Assembly: GCA_029982755.1 (NCBI GenBank)
Contig: JARRBR010000022.1
Coordinates: 1 to 33,252, forward strand
Direction: 5' to 3'
Source of the DNA: Rhodocyclaceae bacterium
GTDB taxonomy: Bacteria > Pseudomonadota > Gammaproteobacteria > Burkholderiales > Rhodocyclaceae
DNA length: 33,252 nt
The notes below the pieces were generated by a model, which was not told the origin of the DNA, made no database searches, and worked only from the letters and a program-made list of their open reading frames with translations. Positions within the stretch are counted from its first letter, which is position 1. Each line of letters opens with the position of its first letter. This document shows, piece after piece, positions 12,357 to 22,288 of the stretch. The translations under genes were made by a program, and so were the position numbers.

Positions 12357-12578
12357 GGCGTGTCGTTCATGCGGTATCCGAGTCCGACATGGTAACGCGC
12401 ACCGCGCCCGTCATCGCCGGTGCCATCCGAATCCCGGCGCGCCGGCAGCGCCGGCAGCGGCACGAGCGCACGCCGGGGGACCGCCTACCGTGAGCGGGCT
12501 GGATGCACAAGGCATCCTCGCGATGCGAGAAATCGGTCACGGAAGCGAGGCGAAACGCCGGGGAGGAGGCCTGGCCTA

Positions 12579-12592
12579 TTGATCGTGATCAA
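12579..12592 (+). promoter_or_regulatory. FNR/Anr-type binding box
   Basis: TTGATCGTGATCAA is a perfect match to the FNR/Anr/Dnr consensus TTGAT-N4-ATCAA. A -10-like TAGCCT lies at 12614-12619, its centre 31 bp downstream of the box centre. That is very close to the spacing of class II activated promoters, where the box sits at about -41. The hemerythrin ATG is at 12653. The surrounding gap (12357-12652, nearly 300 bp) contains no supported gene; this is its only clear signal. It may also affect the divergent DUF2868 gene 223 bp away, though that is less likely. Confidence 0.85.
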
Positions 12593-12652
12593 GTTTTGCC
12601 ATGCAGAAGCGTTTAGCCTTCGGAGCCTGTCAATCGCACTCCGGCACAGATC

Positions 12653-13129
12653 ATGACCACCGACCTCTTCCACTGGTCCGACGAATTCAGCGTCGGCCTG
12701 CAGGAAATCGACGAGCAGCACAAGGAGCTCGTCGACCTGCTCAACCAGCTCCACACCGCGATCCAGGAGCATCACGGCTCCGCCACCTCGCGCCAGATCC
12801 TCGACAAGCTGGCCGACTACACCCGCACGCATTTCGCGGTCGAGGAAAGCCTGATGCGTGTGTCGAACTATCCCGACTTCGGCGCGCACAAGCAGAACCA
12901 CGAGGACCTGATCGGCCAGGTCCAGGCCCTGCAGGACAAGCTCGACTCAGGGCAGGCCACGATCACCTTCGAGCTCCTGCACTTCCTGAAGGTCTGGCTG
13001 ACGCGCCACATCAACGAGGCGGACAAGCGTTTCGGTGCATACTTCCTCGAGGCCGGCGGCGCCAGCAAGTGGTCCGATCACGTCGAGGACGCGATGCGGA
13101 AGCGCAAGTGGTGGTGGAAGTTCTGGTGA
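12653..13129 (+). CDS. Bacteriohemerythrin with Trp-rich cationic tail
   Basis: 158-aa single-domain hemerythrin that binds O2 (or possibly NO) at a non-haem di-iron site. All seven family ligands are in place: His23, His60, Glu64, His79, His83, His119 and Asp124, in the contexts DEQHKE, RTHFAVEES, HKQNHED and TRHINEADK. The four-helix domain ends near residue 135. The remaining tail finishes in KRKWWWKFW, an unusual cluster of tryptophans with basic residues that could sit at a membrane interface or bind a partner. There is no signal peptide. Expression is likely induced at low oxygen through the FNR box 61-74 bp upstream. Plausible roles are oxygen delivery to membrane oxidases, O2 sensing or protection of oxygen-sensitive enzymes such as PFOR; these are inferences. 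Confidence 0.95.
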   Translation: MTTDLFHWSDEFSVGLQEIDEQHKELVDLLNQLHTAIQEHHGSATSRQILDKLADYTRTHFAVEESLMRVSNYPDFGAHKQNHEDLIGQVQALQDKLDSGQATITFELLHFLKVWLTRHINEADKRFGAYFLEAGGASKWSDHVEDAMRKRKWWWKFW

Positions 13130-13185
13130 GGCGCCCGCGCCCCGCCGGTTCCGCTGCGACGCCGATGCCCGCGAACGCCCGCTGC

Positions 13186-13204
13186 ACCCGGCCCGCGGCC
13201 GGGT
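13186..13204 (+). terminator. Possible hairpin after the hemerythrin gene
   Basis: ACCCGGCC and GGCCGGGT form a perfect 8-bp stem with a 3-base loop, 57 bases after the hemerythrin stop and 44 bases before the next start. No T-run follows, so it may only pause transcription or protect the mRNA end. GC-rich chance pairing cannot be ruled out. Confidence 0.3.
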
Positions 13205-13247
13205 CCGGGCACGAACCGTTCCCGAACCGACACACAGCCAGACGACC

Positions 13248-13739
13248 ATGACGATGCCTTTCAGCGCCCGCGCCCGACTCGCCCTCCTGTCCCTCGCCCT
13301 GCCCGCCTGCATGCTCGCCACCCCGGCACGGGCCGAAACCGTGTCCTGCCCGGCGCTGGACAAGGCTGTCCAGGTCGCCGCCTGCCCCAGCGACGCCGAA
13401 CTGCATTACACCTTCGTCGGCTACTGCAGCGACAACGCGCGCCTCTACGGCCGCGACGTGCTCACCTGCTCGAGCTTCGAAAACTACAAGGAGGTCAAGA
13501 ACACCGCCCTGTGGGAATCGAGCGACGGCGCCTTCAGCGGCTACCTGGACTGCAACCGCGAGCCCTCTGTACTGCGCGCCGGGAAGGCGGTGAAGATGAG
13601 CGTGGAGCGCAAGAACGGCCTGACCCGGCTGATCTGCGATTACGGCAACGACCAGCGCATGGTGATGCGCACCAAGGCCAGCTGCACGGTGGAAGCCGCG
13701 GACTGCAGCGCCGGCGAATGCCGTGCGAGTTGCGAATGA
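13248..13739 (+). CDS. Cysteine-rich exported protein of unknown function
   Basis: 163 aa from ATG 13248 (a second ATG at 13254 is equally possible). The N-terminus is a clear signal peptide, MTMPFSARARLALLSLALPA followed by CMLATPARA, cleaved before ETVSC. An LPAC sequence inside it is a poor lipobox because of the proline. The mature part of about 134 aa has ten cysteines, an even number that could make five disulfides in the periplasm. It contains SSFENYKEVKNTALWESSDGAF-like mixed strands and a terminal CSAGECRASCE knot of cysteines. I do not recognise the family. It sits 118 bp after the hemerythrin gene and just before a membrane-anchored protein gene. Reading frame, signal peptide and codon pattern make it a real gene. 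Confidence 0.75.
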   Translation: MTMPFSARARLALLSLALPACMLATPARAETVSCPALDKAVQVAACPSDAELHYTFVGYCSDNARLYGRDVLTCSSFENYKEVKNTALWESSDGAFSGYLDCNREPSVLRAGKAVKMSVERKNGLTRLICDYGNDQRMVMRTKASCTVEAADCSAGECRASCE

Positions 13740-13773
13740 GGCGGACGAGCCGCGTGCGGCAGGCGCGCGCGTC

Positions 13774-14271
13774 ATGAACGGCACCCCGTCCCCGGACCGG
13801 CCGGCGGCCGGCGCACGCGGTGCGCGCCTGCTGGTCGCCATCATCGGCGGCGGCTTCCTGCTGCTGATCGCGGCCTTCGTCGGCATGATCTTCCTGGTCC
13901 ACGACGAGGCGCGCCTGAACGCCGTCGGCCCGATCGCCGCCGCGCCCGGCGCCGAGCGTGGCGGCGTCGTCTTCCACGGCACCGCCAACATCTGGGAGGT
14001 GCGCGGCCGCCTGACGCTGGATGGCGAGCGCCAGGCCAGCGTCGCGATCGACTTCGTCGGCCCCACCGGCCAGCCTGCGCCGGCCGAGCTGGCGGTTCGC
14101 CTCGGCTTGGAGCGCGCCGACGACGGCGCCGCCGCGCAGGCGCTCGAGCATCGCCTGGTCCGCCCCGGCAGTCTGGTCGCGACCAGCGCGCCGCTGGCGC
14201 CCGGGCGCTGGCGGCTGCGCATCACCCTGCCCGAGATCGAGGCGGTGCAGGAATTCCGCGTCGAACCGTGA
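13774..14271 (+). CDS. Membrane-anchored FixH-like protein, function unknown
   Basis: 165 aa from ATG 13774. A GTG at 13723 is also in frame and would overlap the previous gene; neither start has a strong ribosome-binding site. A short Pro/Arg-rich cytoplasmic leader precedes one transmembrane helix (about 19-42, LLVAIIGGGFLLLIAAFVGM), and the rest is a periplasmic beta-rich domain. The arrangement, with VAIDFVGPTGQPAPAELAVR and a closing LAPGRWRLRITLPEIEAVQEF, resembles FixH/CcoH-like proteins that assist cbb3 oxidase assembly. The resemblance is weak, and no ccoNOP or fixG gene is in the window. It lies 34 bp after the cysteine-rich gene, so co-transcription is likely. Confidence 0.65.
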   Translation: MNGTPSPDRPAAGARGARLLVAIIGGGFLLLIAAFVGMIFLVHDEARLNAVGPIAAAPGAERGGVVFHGTANIWEVRGRLTLDGERQASVAIDFVGPTGQPAPAELAVRLGLERADDGAAAQALEHRLVRPGSLVATSAPLAPGRWRLRITLPEIEAVQEFRVEP

Positions 14272-14297
14272 ACCCCGAAGCAGCATGAGCGGCGGCC

Positions 14298-14337
14298 CGC
14301 AGCCGCGGCGCGCCGGCTCGTGGGCGCCGCGGCTGCG
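14298..14337. terminator. Bidirectional hairpin between convergent genes
   Basis: A perfect 14-bp inverted repeat (CGCAGCCGCGGCGC and its complement) with a 12-base loop lies between the FixH-like gene stop (+) and the CobW-family stop (-). No T-tract is present on either side, but the stem is strong and correctly placed for ending both transcripts. Confidence 0.6.
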
Positions 14338-14339
14338 CC

Positions 14340-15563
<1,224 letters not shown>

Positions 15564-15618
15564 GGCTGCGAAGTGTAGCGCGGCCCTGCCCGGACCCGGA
15601 GACGCCGCGGACGCCGCG

Positions 15619-17043
15619 CTACTGCCAGCCGCCGCCGAGCGCCTTGTAGAGTTCGACGCGGTTGGTCGCCTCGCTGAAGCGGACACCGATCAGCTCGAGC
15701 TCGGCCGCGTACAGGCTGCGCTGGGCGTCGAGCAGGCTCAGGTAGCTGTCGACGCCTCCGCGGTAGCGGGCGTCGGACAGCTTCAGGCTGTTCTGCGTCG
15801 CCGCCACCTGCTTGCGCCGGGCGTCGATGCGCTCGGTCATGGTGGCGCGCTCGGCAAGGGCGTCGGCCACTTCCCTGAACGCCGACTGGATCGCCTTCTC
15901 GTACTGGGCGACGTTGATGTCGCGCTGGATCTCGGCGAGATCGAGGCTGGCCTGGAGCCGGCCGGCCTCGAAGATCGGCAGGCGCAGCTGCGGCACGAAA
16001 CTCCAGGCGCCGGAGCCGCCGTCGAACAGGCCGTCGAGCGTGCTGCTCGCGGTGCCGGCGGTGGCGGTCAGCGTGATGCGCGGGAAGAAGGCGGCGCGTG
16101 CGGCGCCGATGCTGGCGTTGGCCGCCAGCAGGGCACGTTCGGCTTGCAGGATGTCGGGGCGACGCGTCAGCACCTCGGACGGCACCCCGGCGGGGAGTTC
16201 CGCCACCGCGGCGACCGCCCGCTCGAGCCCGTCCGGCAGCAGGGTGGCCGGGACACCGGCGCCGACCAGTTGCGCGAGCGCGTTCTGGTCCTGTGCAACC
16301 ACGGTCTCGAAGCGTGCCGCATCGGCGCGCGCACTCTGCAGCAGGGTATCGGCCTGATGCACGTCGAGGGCGGACACTGCGCCCAGCTCGAAACTGCGCC
16401 TCACCAGATCGAGGGATTCCTGGCGGGTGTGCTGCGTGCGCTGCGCCAGCGCCAGGCGCTCGCGGTCGGCGGCCAGGCGCAGCCAGGCGTTGGCGACCTC
16501 GGCCACAAGGCTGATCTGTGCGCTGCGGCGGGCCTCCTCGGTGCCGAGGTAGGTCTGCAGCGCCTGCTCTTCGAGGCTGCGCACGCGGCCGAAGAAGTCG
16601 AGCTCGTAGCTGGCGAAGCCGAGGTTGGCGGAGTACTGGCGATTGATGTCGGCCTGCTGGGTCGAGCTGAGGTCCGCCGGCACGCGCTGCGCGCTCTGCC
16701 CGCCGCTGACCGCGATCGACGGGAACAGGTCGGCGCGCTGGATGCCGTACTGGGCGCGCGCGCGCTCGATGTTGAGCGCGGCCACGCGCAGGTCGCGGTT
16801 GTTGTCGAGCGCGAGCGCGATCACCTCGCGCAGGCGCTCGTCGGCGAAGTAGTCGCGCCAGGCGATGGTGTCGGCCAGCGGCGCCACCGCCGAGGCCTCT
16901 GTCGGTGCGGCTTGCGGGAAGCTCGCCGGCACCGGCGCCGCGGGGCGCTCGAACACCGGGATCATCGAGCAGGCGCCGAGCAGGGTGGCAGCCAGCGTCA
17001 CCGTCAGCGCGCGCAGCGGCCGCTTGGTCGGGTACTTGTTCAT
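15619..17043 (-). CDS. RND efflux outer-membrane lipoprotein (NodT/OprM type)
   Basis: 474-aa TolC-like channel of the tripartite pump. The ATG at 17043 is preceded by GGAGGG. A lipoprotein signal (TLAATLLGACS) puts the lipidated cysteine at residue 25. Two outer-membrane efflux repeats follow, with hallmark stretches such as WRDYFADERLREVIALALDNN, DLFPSIAVSGGQ, RPDILQAERALLAANASIGAA and ARYRGGVDSYLSLLDAQRSLY. Length is as expected for the family. Only one base separates its start codon from the permease stop, so the three pump genes form one operon. The last gene of the efflux set, followed by the CobW-family gene. Confidence 0.94.
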   Translation of the reverse strand: MNKYPTKRPLRALTVTLAATLLGACSMIPVFERPAAPVPASFPQAAPTEASAVAPLADTIAWRDYFADERLREVIALALDNNRDLRVAALNIERARAQYGIQRADLFPSIAVSGGQSAQRVPADLSSTQQADINRQYSANLGFASYELDFFGRVRSLEEQALQTYLGTEEARRSAQISLVAEVANAWLRLAADRERLALAQRTQHTRQESLDLVRRSFELGAVSALDVHQADTLLQSARADAARFETVVAQDQNALAQLVGAGVPATLLPDGLERAVAAVAELPAGVPSEVLTRRPDILQAERALLAANASIGAARAAFFPRITLTATAGTASSTLDGLFDGGSGAWSFVPQLRLPIFEAGRLQASLDLAEIQRDINVAQYEKAIQSAFREVADALAERATMTERIDARRKQVAATQNSLKLSDARYRGGVDSYLSLLDAQRSLYAAELELIGVRFSEATNRVELYKALGGGWQ

Positions 17044-17044
17044 G

Positions 17045-20000
17045 TCAACGTCCCTCCTGGGAAGACGGCGCAACGGCCGCCTCCCGGGGCTTGTCCGGAA
17101 AAACGCGCTTGATCACGACGTAGAACAGCGGCACGAAGAAGATGCCGAGCACGGTCGCAGCGATGGTTCCACCCAGCACGCCGGTGCCGATCGCGTTCTG
17201 GCTGCCGGCGCCGGCGCCGGTGGCGATCGCCAGCGGCAGCACGCCGAAGCCGAAGGCGAGCGAGGTCATGATGATCGGGCGCAGGCGCATGCGCACCGCG
17301 GTCAGCGTGGCGGAGATGAGGTCCTTGCCCTCTTCCATCTGGGCCTTGGCGAATTCCACGATCAGGATCGCGTTCTTCGACGACAGGCCGATGGTGGCGA
17401 GCAGGCCGACCTGGAAGTAGATGTCGTTCGACATGCCGCGGCTGGTCGCCGCCAGCAGCGCGCCGAGCACGCCGAGCGGCACCACCAGCATCACCGCGAA
17501 CGGCACCGACCAGCTCTCGTACAGCGCCGCCAGGCACAGGAACACCACCAGCAGCGACAGCGCGTACAGCGCCGGCGCCTGCGAGCCGGAACGGCGCTCC
17601 TCGTAGGAGGTGCCCGACCAGTCGTAGCCGATGCCCGGCGGCATCTTCGCCATGATCTCCTCCACCGCCTGCATCGCCTCGCCCGACGACAGGCCCGGCG
17701 CCGACTGGCCGAGGATCTCCATCGACGGCTGGCCGTTGAAGCGCTCCAGGCGCGGCGAGCCGTAGGTCCAGTGCGCGGTGGCGAAGGCCGAGAACGGCAC
17801 CATGTCGCCGGCCTTGTTGCGCACGTACCACTTGTCGAGGTCCTCGGGCGTCATGCGCGCGGGCGCATCGCCCTGCAGATACACCTTCTTGATGCGGCCG
17901 CGGTCGAGGAAGTCGTTGATGTAGCTGCCGCCCCAGGCGGTGGACAAGGTGTCGTTGATGTCGGCGATCGACAGCCCGAGCGCACCGGCCTTGGCGTGGT
18001 CGATGTCGAGCTGCAGCTCGGGCATGTCTTCCTGGCCGTTCGGACGCACGCCGACCAGGCGCTTGTCCTGCGCCGCCATGCCGAGGAACTGGTTGCGCGC
18101 GGCCAGCAGGGCCTCGTGGCCGAGGCCGGAGCGGTCCTGCATCTGCACGGTGAAGCCACCCGAGGTGCCGAGCTCGATCACCGCCGGCGGCACGAAGGCG
18201 AACACCATGGCCTCGCGGATCTGCGAGAACGCGCCCATCGCACGCCCGGCGATCGACTTGACGTCCTGGCCGGGGGCCGTGCGCTCGTCCCAGTGCTTCA
18301 GGTTCACGAAGCCGATGCCCATGTGCTGGCCGCTGCCGCCGAAGCTGAAGCCGGCGACGGTGAAGATCGCGCGCACGGTGTCCTTCTCGTTCTCGAGGAA
18401 GTGCTTCTCGACCTTCTCCAGCACCTCGAGCGTGCGCTCCTGGGTGGCGCCGGCAGGCAGCGCGATCTGGTTGAACATCACGCCCTGGTCTTCCTCGGGC
18501 AGGAAGGAGGTCGGCATGCGCACGAAGAGCAGGCCGAGCACGGCGACGATGGCGAGGTAGATGGCGAGGAAGCGCAGGCTGCGCTTGAGGATGCCGCCCA
18601 CCGCCGACTCGTAGCTGCGGGTGCTGCGCTCGAACTTGACGTTGAACCAGTGGAAGAACTTGCCGAACAGGCCGCCTTCGCCGTGCTCGTGGCCCTTTTC
18701 CACCGGCTTCAGGATGCTCGCGCACAGGGCCGGGGTGAACACGATGGCCACCAGCACCGACAGCGCCATGGCCGACACGATGGTGATCGAGAACTGGCGG
18801 TAGATCACGCCGGTGGAGCCGCCGAAGAAGGCCATCGGCACGAACACTGCCGACAGCACCAGGCCGATGCCGATCAGCGCGCTGGTGATCTGGTCCATCG
18901 AGCGCTTGGTGGCCTCCTTGGGCGGCAGGCCCTCCTCGGTCATCACGCGCTCGACGTTCTCGACCACGACGATGGCGTCGTCCACGAGCAGGCCGATCGC
19001 CAGCACCATGCCGAACATGGTCAGGGTGTTGATCGAGAAGCCGAAGGCCGCCATCAGGCCGAAGGTGCCGAGCAGCACCACCGGGATCGCCATGGTGGGG
19101 ATCAAGGTGGCGCGCAGGTTCTGCAGGAACAGGTACATCACCAGGAAGACCAGCACCACCGCCTCGATCAGCGTCATCACCACCGACTCGATCGAGATCT
19201 TGACGAAGGGCGTGGTGTCGTAGGGCACGACGTACTCGACGCCTTCCGGGAAGTAGCGCTTCATCTCGTCGAGCCGGGCGCGCACCGCGGTCGCGGTGTC
19301 GAGCGCGTTGGCGCCGGAGGCGAGGCGGATGCCGACACCGGCGGCGGGCTGGCCGTTGAAGCGCGCCAGGGTGCCGTAGTTCTCGGCGCCGATCTCGATG
19401 CGGGCAACGTCCTTCAGGCGCACCTCGCCGCCCTGCATGCTGCTGCGCAGCAGGATGGCCTCGAACTCCTCGACCGTCTGCAGTCGGCTCTGGGCGGTGA
19501 TGGTGGCGGTGAAGCCCTGACCGGGCAGCGCCGGCGTGCCGCCGAGCTGGCCGGCGGACACCTGCGTGTTCTGCGCCAGCAGCGCGGTGCGCACGTCACC
19601 CGGGGTGAGGCGGTAGTTGGTGAGCCTGGCCGGGTCGAGCCACACGCGCATCGCGTACTGCGCGCCGAAGACCTGCACCTCGCCCACGCCATCCACGCGC
19701 GACAGCGGGTCCTGCACCGAGGACACCAGGAAGTCGGACAGGTCGGTGCCGGTCATCGAGTTGTCCGCCGACACGAAGCCGACCACCATCAGGAAGTTCA
19801 TCGCCGACTTGGCGACCGTCACCCCCTGCTGCTGCACGGCCTGCGGCAGCAGCGGCAGCGAGGTCTGCATCTTGTTCTGCACCTGCACCTGGGCGATGTC
19901 CGGGTCGGTGTCGGCGGAAAAGGTCAGCGTGGTCGAGGCGTTGCCGTAGGCGTCGCTGGTCGACTGCATGTACAGCAGGCCGTCGAGGCCGGTGAGCTTC

Positions 20001-20200
20001 TGCTCGATGATCTGCGTCACCGAGTCTTCCACCGCCTTGGCGGACGCGCCCGGGTAGCGGGCGTTGATGACGATCGCCGGCGGCGCGATCGAGGGGTACT
20101 GGGACACCGGCAGCTGCTGGATGGACAGCGCGCCCGCCAGCATGATGACGATGGCGATGACCCACGCGAAGATGGGTCGGTCGATGAAGAAACGGGCCAT
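17045..20200 (-). CDS. RND efflux inner-membrane permease (AcrB/MexB-like, HAE1)
   Basis: 1051-aa proton-driven drug exporter. It starts with the classical [17 protein letters not shown] helix. The proton-relay aspartates Asp407 and Asp408 ([18 protein letters not shown]) fall at exactly the AcrB positions. The periplasmic porter and docking domains occupy two large loops. The second half repeats the fold with [13 protein letters not shown] and [16 protein letters not shown]. Length is almost identical to AcrB (1049 aa). Substrates should be hydrophobic or amphiphilic compounds, but specificity cannot be read from sequence. It begins 11 bp after the adaptor stop. The long opposite-strand open frames across it are GC artefacts. 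Confidence 0.97.
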   Translation of the reverse strand: MARFFIDRPIFAWVIAIVIMLAGALSIQQLPVSQYPSIAPPAIVINARYPGASAKAVEDSVTQIIEQKLTGLDGLLYMQSTSDAYGNASTTLTFSADTDPDIAQVQVQNKMQTSLPLLPQAVQQQGVTVAKSAMNFLMVVGFVSADNSMTGTDLSDFLVSSVQDPLSRVDGVGEVQVFGAQYAMRVWLDPARLTNYRLTPGDVRTALLAQNTQVSAGQLGGTPALPGQGFTATITAQSRLQTVEEFEAILLRSSMQGGEVRLKDVARIEIGAENYGTLARFNGQPAAGVGIRLASGANALDTATAVRARLDEMKRYFPEGVEYVVPYDTTPFVKISIESVVMTLIEAVVLVFLVMYLFLQNLRATLIPTMAIPVVLLGTFGLMAAFGFSINTLTMFGMVLAIGLLVDDAIVVVENVERVMTEEGLPPKEATKRSMDQITSALIGIGLVLSAVFVPMAFFGGSTGVIYRQFSITIVSAMALSVLVAIVFTPALCASILKPVEKGHEHGEGGLFGKFFHWFNVKFERSTRSYESAVGGILKRSLRFLAIYLAIVAVLGLLFVRMPTSFLPEEDQGVMFNQIALPAGATQERTLEVLEKVEKHFLENEKDTVRAIFTVAGFSFGGSGQHMGIGFVNLKHWDERTAPGQDVKSIAGRAMGAFSQIREAMVFAFVPPAVIELGTSGGFTVQMQDRSGLGHEALLAARNQFLGMAAQDKRLVGVRPNGQEDMPELQLDIDHAKAGALGLSIADINDTLSTAWGGSYINDFLDRGRIKKVYLQGDAPARMTPEDLDKWYVRNKAGDMVPFSAFATAHWTYGSPRLERFNGQPSMEILGQSAPGLSSGEAMQAVEEIMAKMPPGIGYDWSGTSYEERRSGSQAPALYALSLLVVFLCLAALYESWSVPFAVMLVVPLGVLGALLAATSRGMSNDIYFQVGLLATIGLSSKNAILIVEFAKAQMEEGKDLISATLTAVRMRLRPIIMTSLAFGFGVLPLAIATGAGAGSQNAIGTGVLGGTIAATVLGIFFVPLFYVVIKRVFPDKPREAAVAPSSQEGR

Positions 20201-20211
20201 GGTCGCCTACC

Positions 20212-21405
20212 TCACTGCGCCGCGGCGGCAGGTGCTGCGGGCGCGGCACCCGCGTCCTCGGCCTGCACGGCAACGCCAGGGCGCACCTTCTGCAGGCCCT
20301 CGACGATGATGCGCTCGCCGGCCTTCACGCCGCCGGTGACCACCCAATGCTCGCCGAGCGACTGCGCGACCTGCACCGGCCGCGCGACCACCTTGCTCTC
20401 GGCGTCGACCGCCATCACCAGCGCATTGCCGAGCGGATCGCGGCTGAGCGCCTTGTGCGGCACCAGGATCGCGTCGCTGCGCGTACCCTGCGGCAGGCGG
20501 GCGCGCACGTACATGCCGGGCAGCAGTACGCCGTCGGCGTTGGAGAACTTCGCGCGCAGGGTGACGCTGCCGGTGCCTTCGTCCACCGTCACCTCCGACA
20601 AGGCCAGGCGGCCTTCGGCGGCGTACTCGCTGCCGTCCTCGAGGATCAGCTTCACCGGCACCTCGCCCTTCGTGCTCGCCTGCAGGCGGCCGGCGGCGAT
20701 CTCGCTGCGCATGCGCAGCATGTCTGCGCTGGACTGGGTGAGGTCGACGTAGATCGGGTCGAGCTGCTGCACGGTGGCGAGCGCCTGCGCCTGGTTGGCG
20801 GTCACGAGCGCGCCGGCGGTGACCGCCGAGCGCCCGATGCGGCCGGCGATCGGTGACTTCAGCCGGGTGTAGTCGAGGTCGATCTTCGCCTTGTCGAGCG
20901 CCGCCTTTGCGGCCGCGACCTCGGCCTGGGCCTGCTTGAGCGCGGCCTGGGCGTCATCGTTGGCCTGCTTGCTGACCGCCTCGATCTTCACCAGACCGGC
21001 ATGGCGCTCGGCCTTGATGCGCGCCACCTGGGCGTTGGCCTCGGCACGTGCGAGCGCCGCCTTGGCGCTGTCGTAGGCAGCCTGGTAAGGCGCCGGGTCG
21101 ATGCGGTACAGCACCTGCCCGGCCTTGACCTCGCTGCCCTCGTTGAAGGCGCGCTCGGTGACGATGCCGGTGACCTGCGGGCGCAGCTCGGCGATCAGCG
21201 TGGGACTGGTGCGACCCGGCAGTTCGACCACCATCGGCACCGATTCGCTCTTGAGCGTCATCACGGTGACGGCAGGCGCCGGCGGCGGCCCGCCCGCGCC
21301 CGGGGCGGCGCCCTGTTCCTTGCCTCCACTGCAAGCGGCAAGGAACAGGGCGCTCAGCGCCACTGCAGCCGCAGACCTGAAAAGGGGTTGGGAGCTTGTC
21401 TTCAT
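20212..21405 (-). CDS. RND efflux periplasmic adaptor lipoprotein (AcrA/MexA-like)
   Basis: 397 aa from ATG 21405. The lipobox FLAACSGG places the lipid-anchored cysteine at residue 25. Then come a biotinyl-lipoyl-like segment (ELRPQVTGIVTERAFNEGSEVKAGQVLYRID), an Ala/Lys/Glu-rich alpha-helical hairpin, the second lipoyl half (DYTRLKSPIAGRIGRSAVTAGALV), and beta-barrel and membrane-proximal domains ending in KAGERIIVEGLQKVRPG. The adaptor links the permease to the outer-membrane channel. It is the first gene of the efflux operon. The operon promoter and a palindromic operator lie in the 198-bp gap shared with the divergent TetR gene. The in-frame codon at 21477 would add a non-signal leader and is rejected. 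Confidence 0.95.
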   Translation of the reverse strand: MKTSSQPLFRSAAAVALSALFLAACSGGKEQGAAPGAGGPPPAPAVTVMTLKSESVPMVVELPGRTSPTLIAELRPQVTGIVTERAFNEGSEVKAGQVLYRIDPAPYQAAYDSAKAALARAEANAQVARIKAERHAGLVKIEAVSKQANDDAQAALKQAQAEVAAAKAALDKAKIDLDYTRLKSPIAGRIGRSAVTAGALVTANQAQALATVQQLDPIYVDLTQSSADMLRMRSEIAAGRLQASTKGEVPVKLILEDGSEYAAEGRLALSEVTVDEGTGSVTLRAKFSNADGVLLPGMYVRARLPQGTRSDAILVPHKALSRDPLGNALVMAVDAESKVVARPVQVAQSLGEHWVVTGGVKAGERIIVEGLQKVRPGVAVQAEDAGAAPAAPAAAAQ

Positions 21406-21477
21406 TGGAGCCTCGTGAACGCAAGAAACGGTGACACCGGCGTGCAACTGTTGATCGCTGGCCGACATCCCACTCAT

Positions 21478-21493
21478 TAGAATGGTTATTCTA
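21478..21493. promoter_or_regulatory. Palindromic operator in the RND/TetR divergent gap
   Basis: TAGAATGGTTATTCTA has perfect 6-bp arms around a 4-base centre. A third copy of the half-site (TAGAAT on the minus strand) lies at 21506-21511, 18 bp away. The site is in the only AT-richer stretch of the region, between the adaptor start and the TetR start, as expected for autoregulated TetR-type repressors. Binding by the adjacent TetR is inference. Confidence 0.65.
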
Positions 21494-21505
21494 GATCGAA
21501 CGCTA

Positions 21506-21534
21506 ATTCTATGTTATGGTTTGCTGCATCGCAA
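21506..21534 (-). promoter_or_regulatory. Probable sigma-70 promoter of the RND operon
   Basis: On the minus strand TTGCGA (21529-21534) and TAGAAT (21506-21511) stand as -35 and -10 boxes with a 17-bp spacer, matching consensus at 4 of 6 and 5 of 6 positions. The transcript would start near 21499, so the palindrome at 21478-21493 lies just downstream, where a bound repressor would block initiation or escape. Confidence 0.55.
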
Positions 21535-21603
21535 GATTTTTAAGGACATCGTCCCGCCCCGGTGGTTCATCGCCGGCAGGGCCGAGCGTCCGACCGGAAC
21601 AGC

Positions 21604-22227
21604 ATGCAGATCACGGACTCCACGCCCCACACCACCGAAGCTTCGCGCGCCGCCGCCCGCCGCCAGCAGATCCTCGCCGCCGCGGCGCAATGCTTCCGCG
21701 AGCACGGCTTTCATGGCGCCAGCATCGCACGGATCTCGAAGATCGCCGGCATGAGCGCCGGCCACATATATCACTACTTCGAGAACAAGGAAGCCATCAT
21801 CGGCGCGATCGTGGCGCAGGACCTCGAGACCCTGCTGACCCTGACCGCCGAGCTGCGCGCCGCGTGCAACGTGCGCAATGCCTTGATCGAGCGCGCGGCC
21901 GAAGGCGTGCTGGATCAGCTCGATCCGGCCAGTGCGGCGCTGAAGGTGGAAATCGTCGCCGAGGCTGCGCGCAACCCGCGCGTGGCGCAGATCGTGCGCG
22001 CGGCCGACGCCACCTGTCGGCGCGAGCTCGCGGTGACCATCGGCGCCATCCGCCGCGCCGCCGGCCACGACGACACGCCTGCAGCAACCGCCGACATGGT
22101 CGAAGTGCTCGCTGCCCTGTTCGAAGGCCTGCTACTGCGCACGATCCGCAACCCGGACCTGGACCGCCGGCGCGTCGCGCAGCGCATCCAGCTTGCGATC
22201 AACGACCTGCTCGACCAGCCGGGCTGA
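21604..22227 (+). CDS. TetR/AcrR-family transcriptional repressor
   Basis: 207 aa from ATG 21604. The N-terminal DNA-binding domain shows the canonical order RRQQILAAAAQCFREHGF, then GASIARISKIAGMSAGHIYHYF, then ENKEAIIGAIV (about residues 16-68). The C-terminal helical ligand domain (about 75-207) is of the AcrR C-terminal type seen in efflux regulators. It is divergent from the RND operon, the standard arrangement for a local repressor, with a palindromic site in between. The ligand is probably a pump substrate, but that is inference. Confidence 0.94.
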   Translation: MQITDSTPHTTEASRAAARRQQILAAAAQCFREHGFHGASIARISKIAGMSAGHIYHYFENKEAIIGAIVAQDLETLLTLTAELRAACNVRNALIERAAEGVLDQLDPASAALKVEIVAEAARNPRVAQIVRAADATCRRELAVTIGAIRRAAGHDDTPAATADMVEVLAALFEGLLLRTIRNPDLDRRRVAQRIQLAINDLLDQPG

Positions 22228-22288
22228 GACCCGGCCCATCGGCGGCGCGCGCGCGCCCAGGGCGGGCAGCGGCGGCCCGCATCCCGGT

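Noticed and set aside
15577-15620. AGCGCGGC/GCCGCGCT repeat between the cobW-like gene and the efflux lipoprotein gene
   Set aside because: The loop is 28 bases, it overlaps the stop codon and has no T-tract; chance pairing in GC-rich DNA is likely.
16865-20752. 1295-codon plus-strand open frame opposite the RND permease
   Set aside because: His/Arg/Gly-rich low-complexity translation with no domain. It mirrors the third-base GC bias of the real permease and crosses three genuine genes.
21451-21456. TTGATC in the TetR/RND gap as half of an FNR box
   Set aside because: The second half-site ATCAA is absent at the needed distance.
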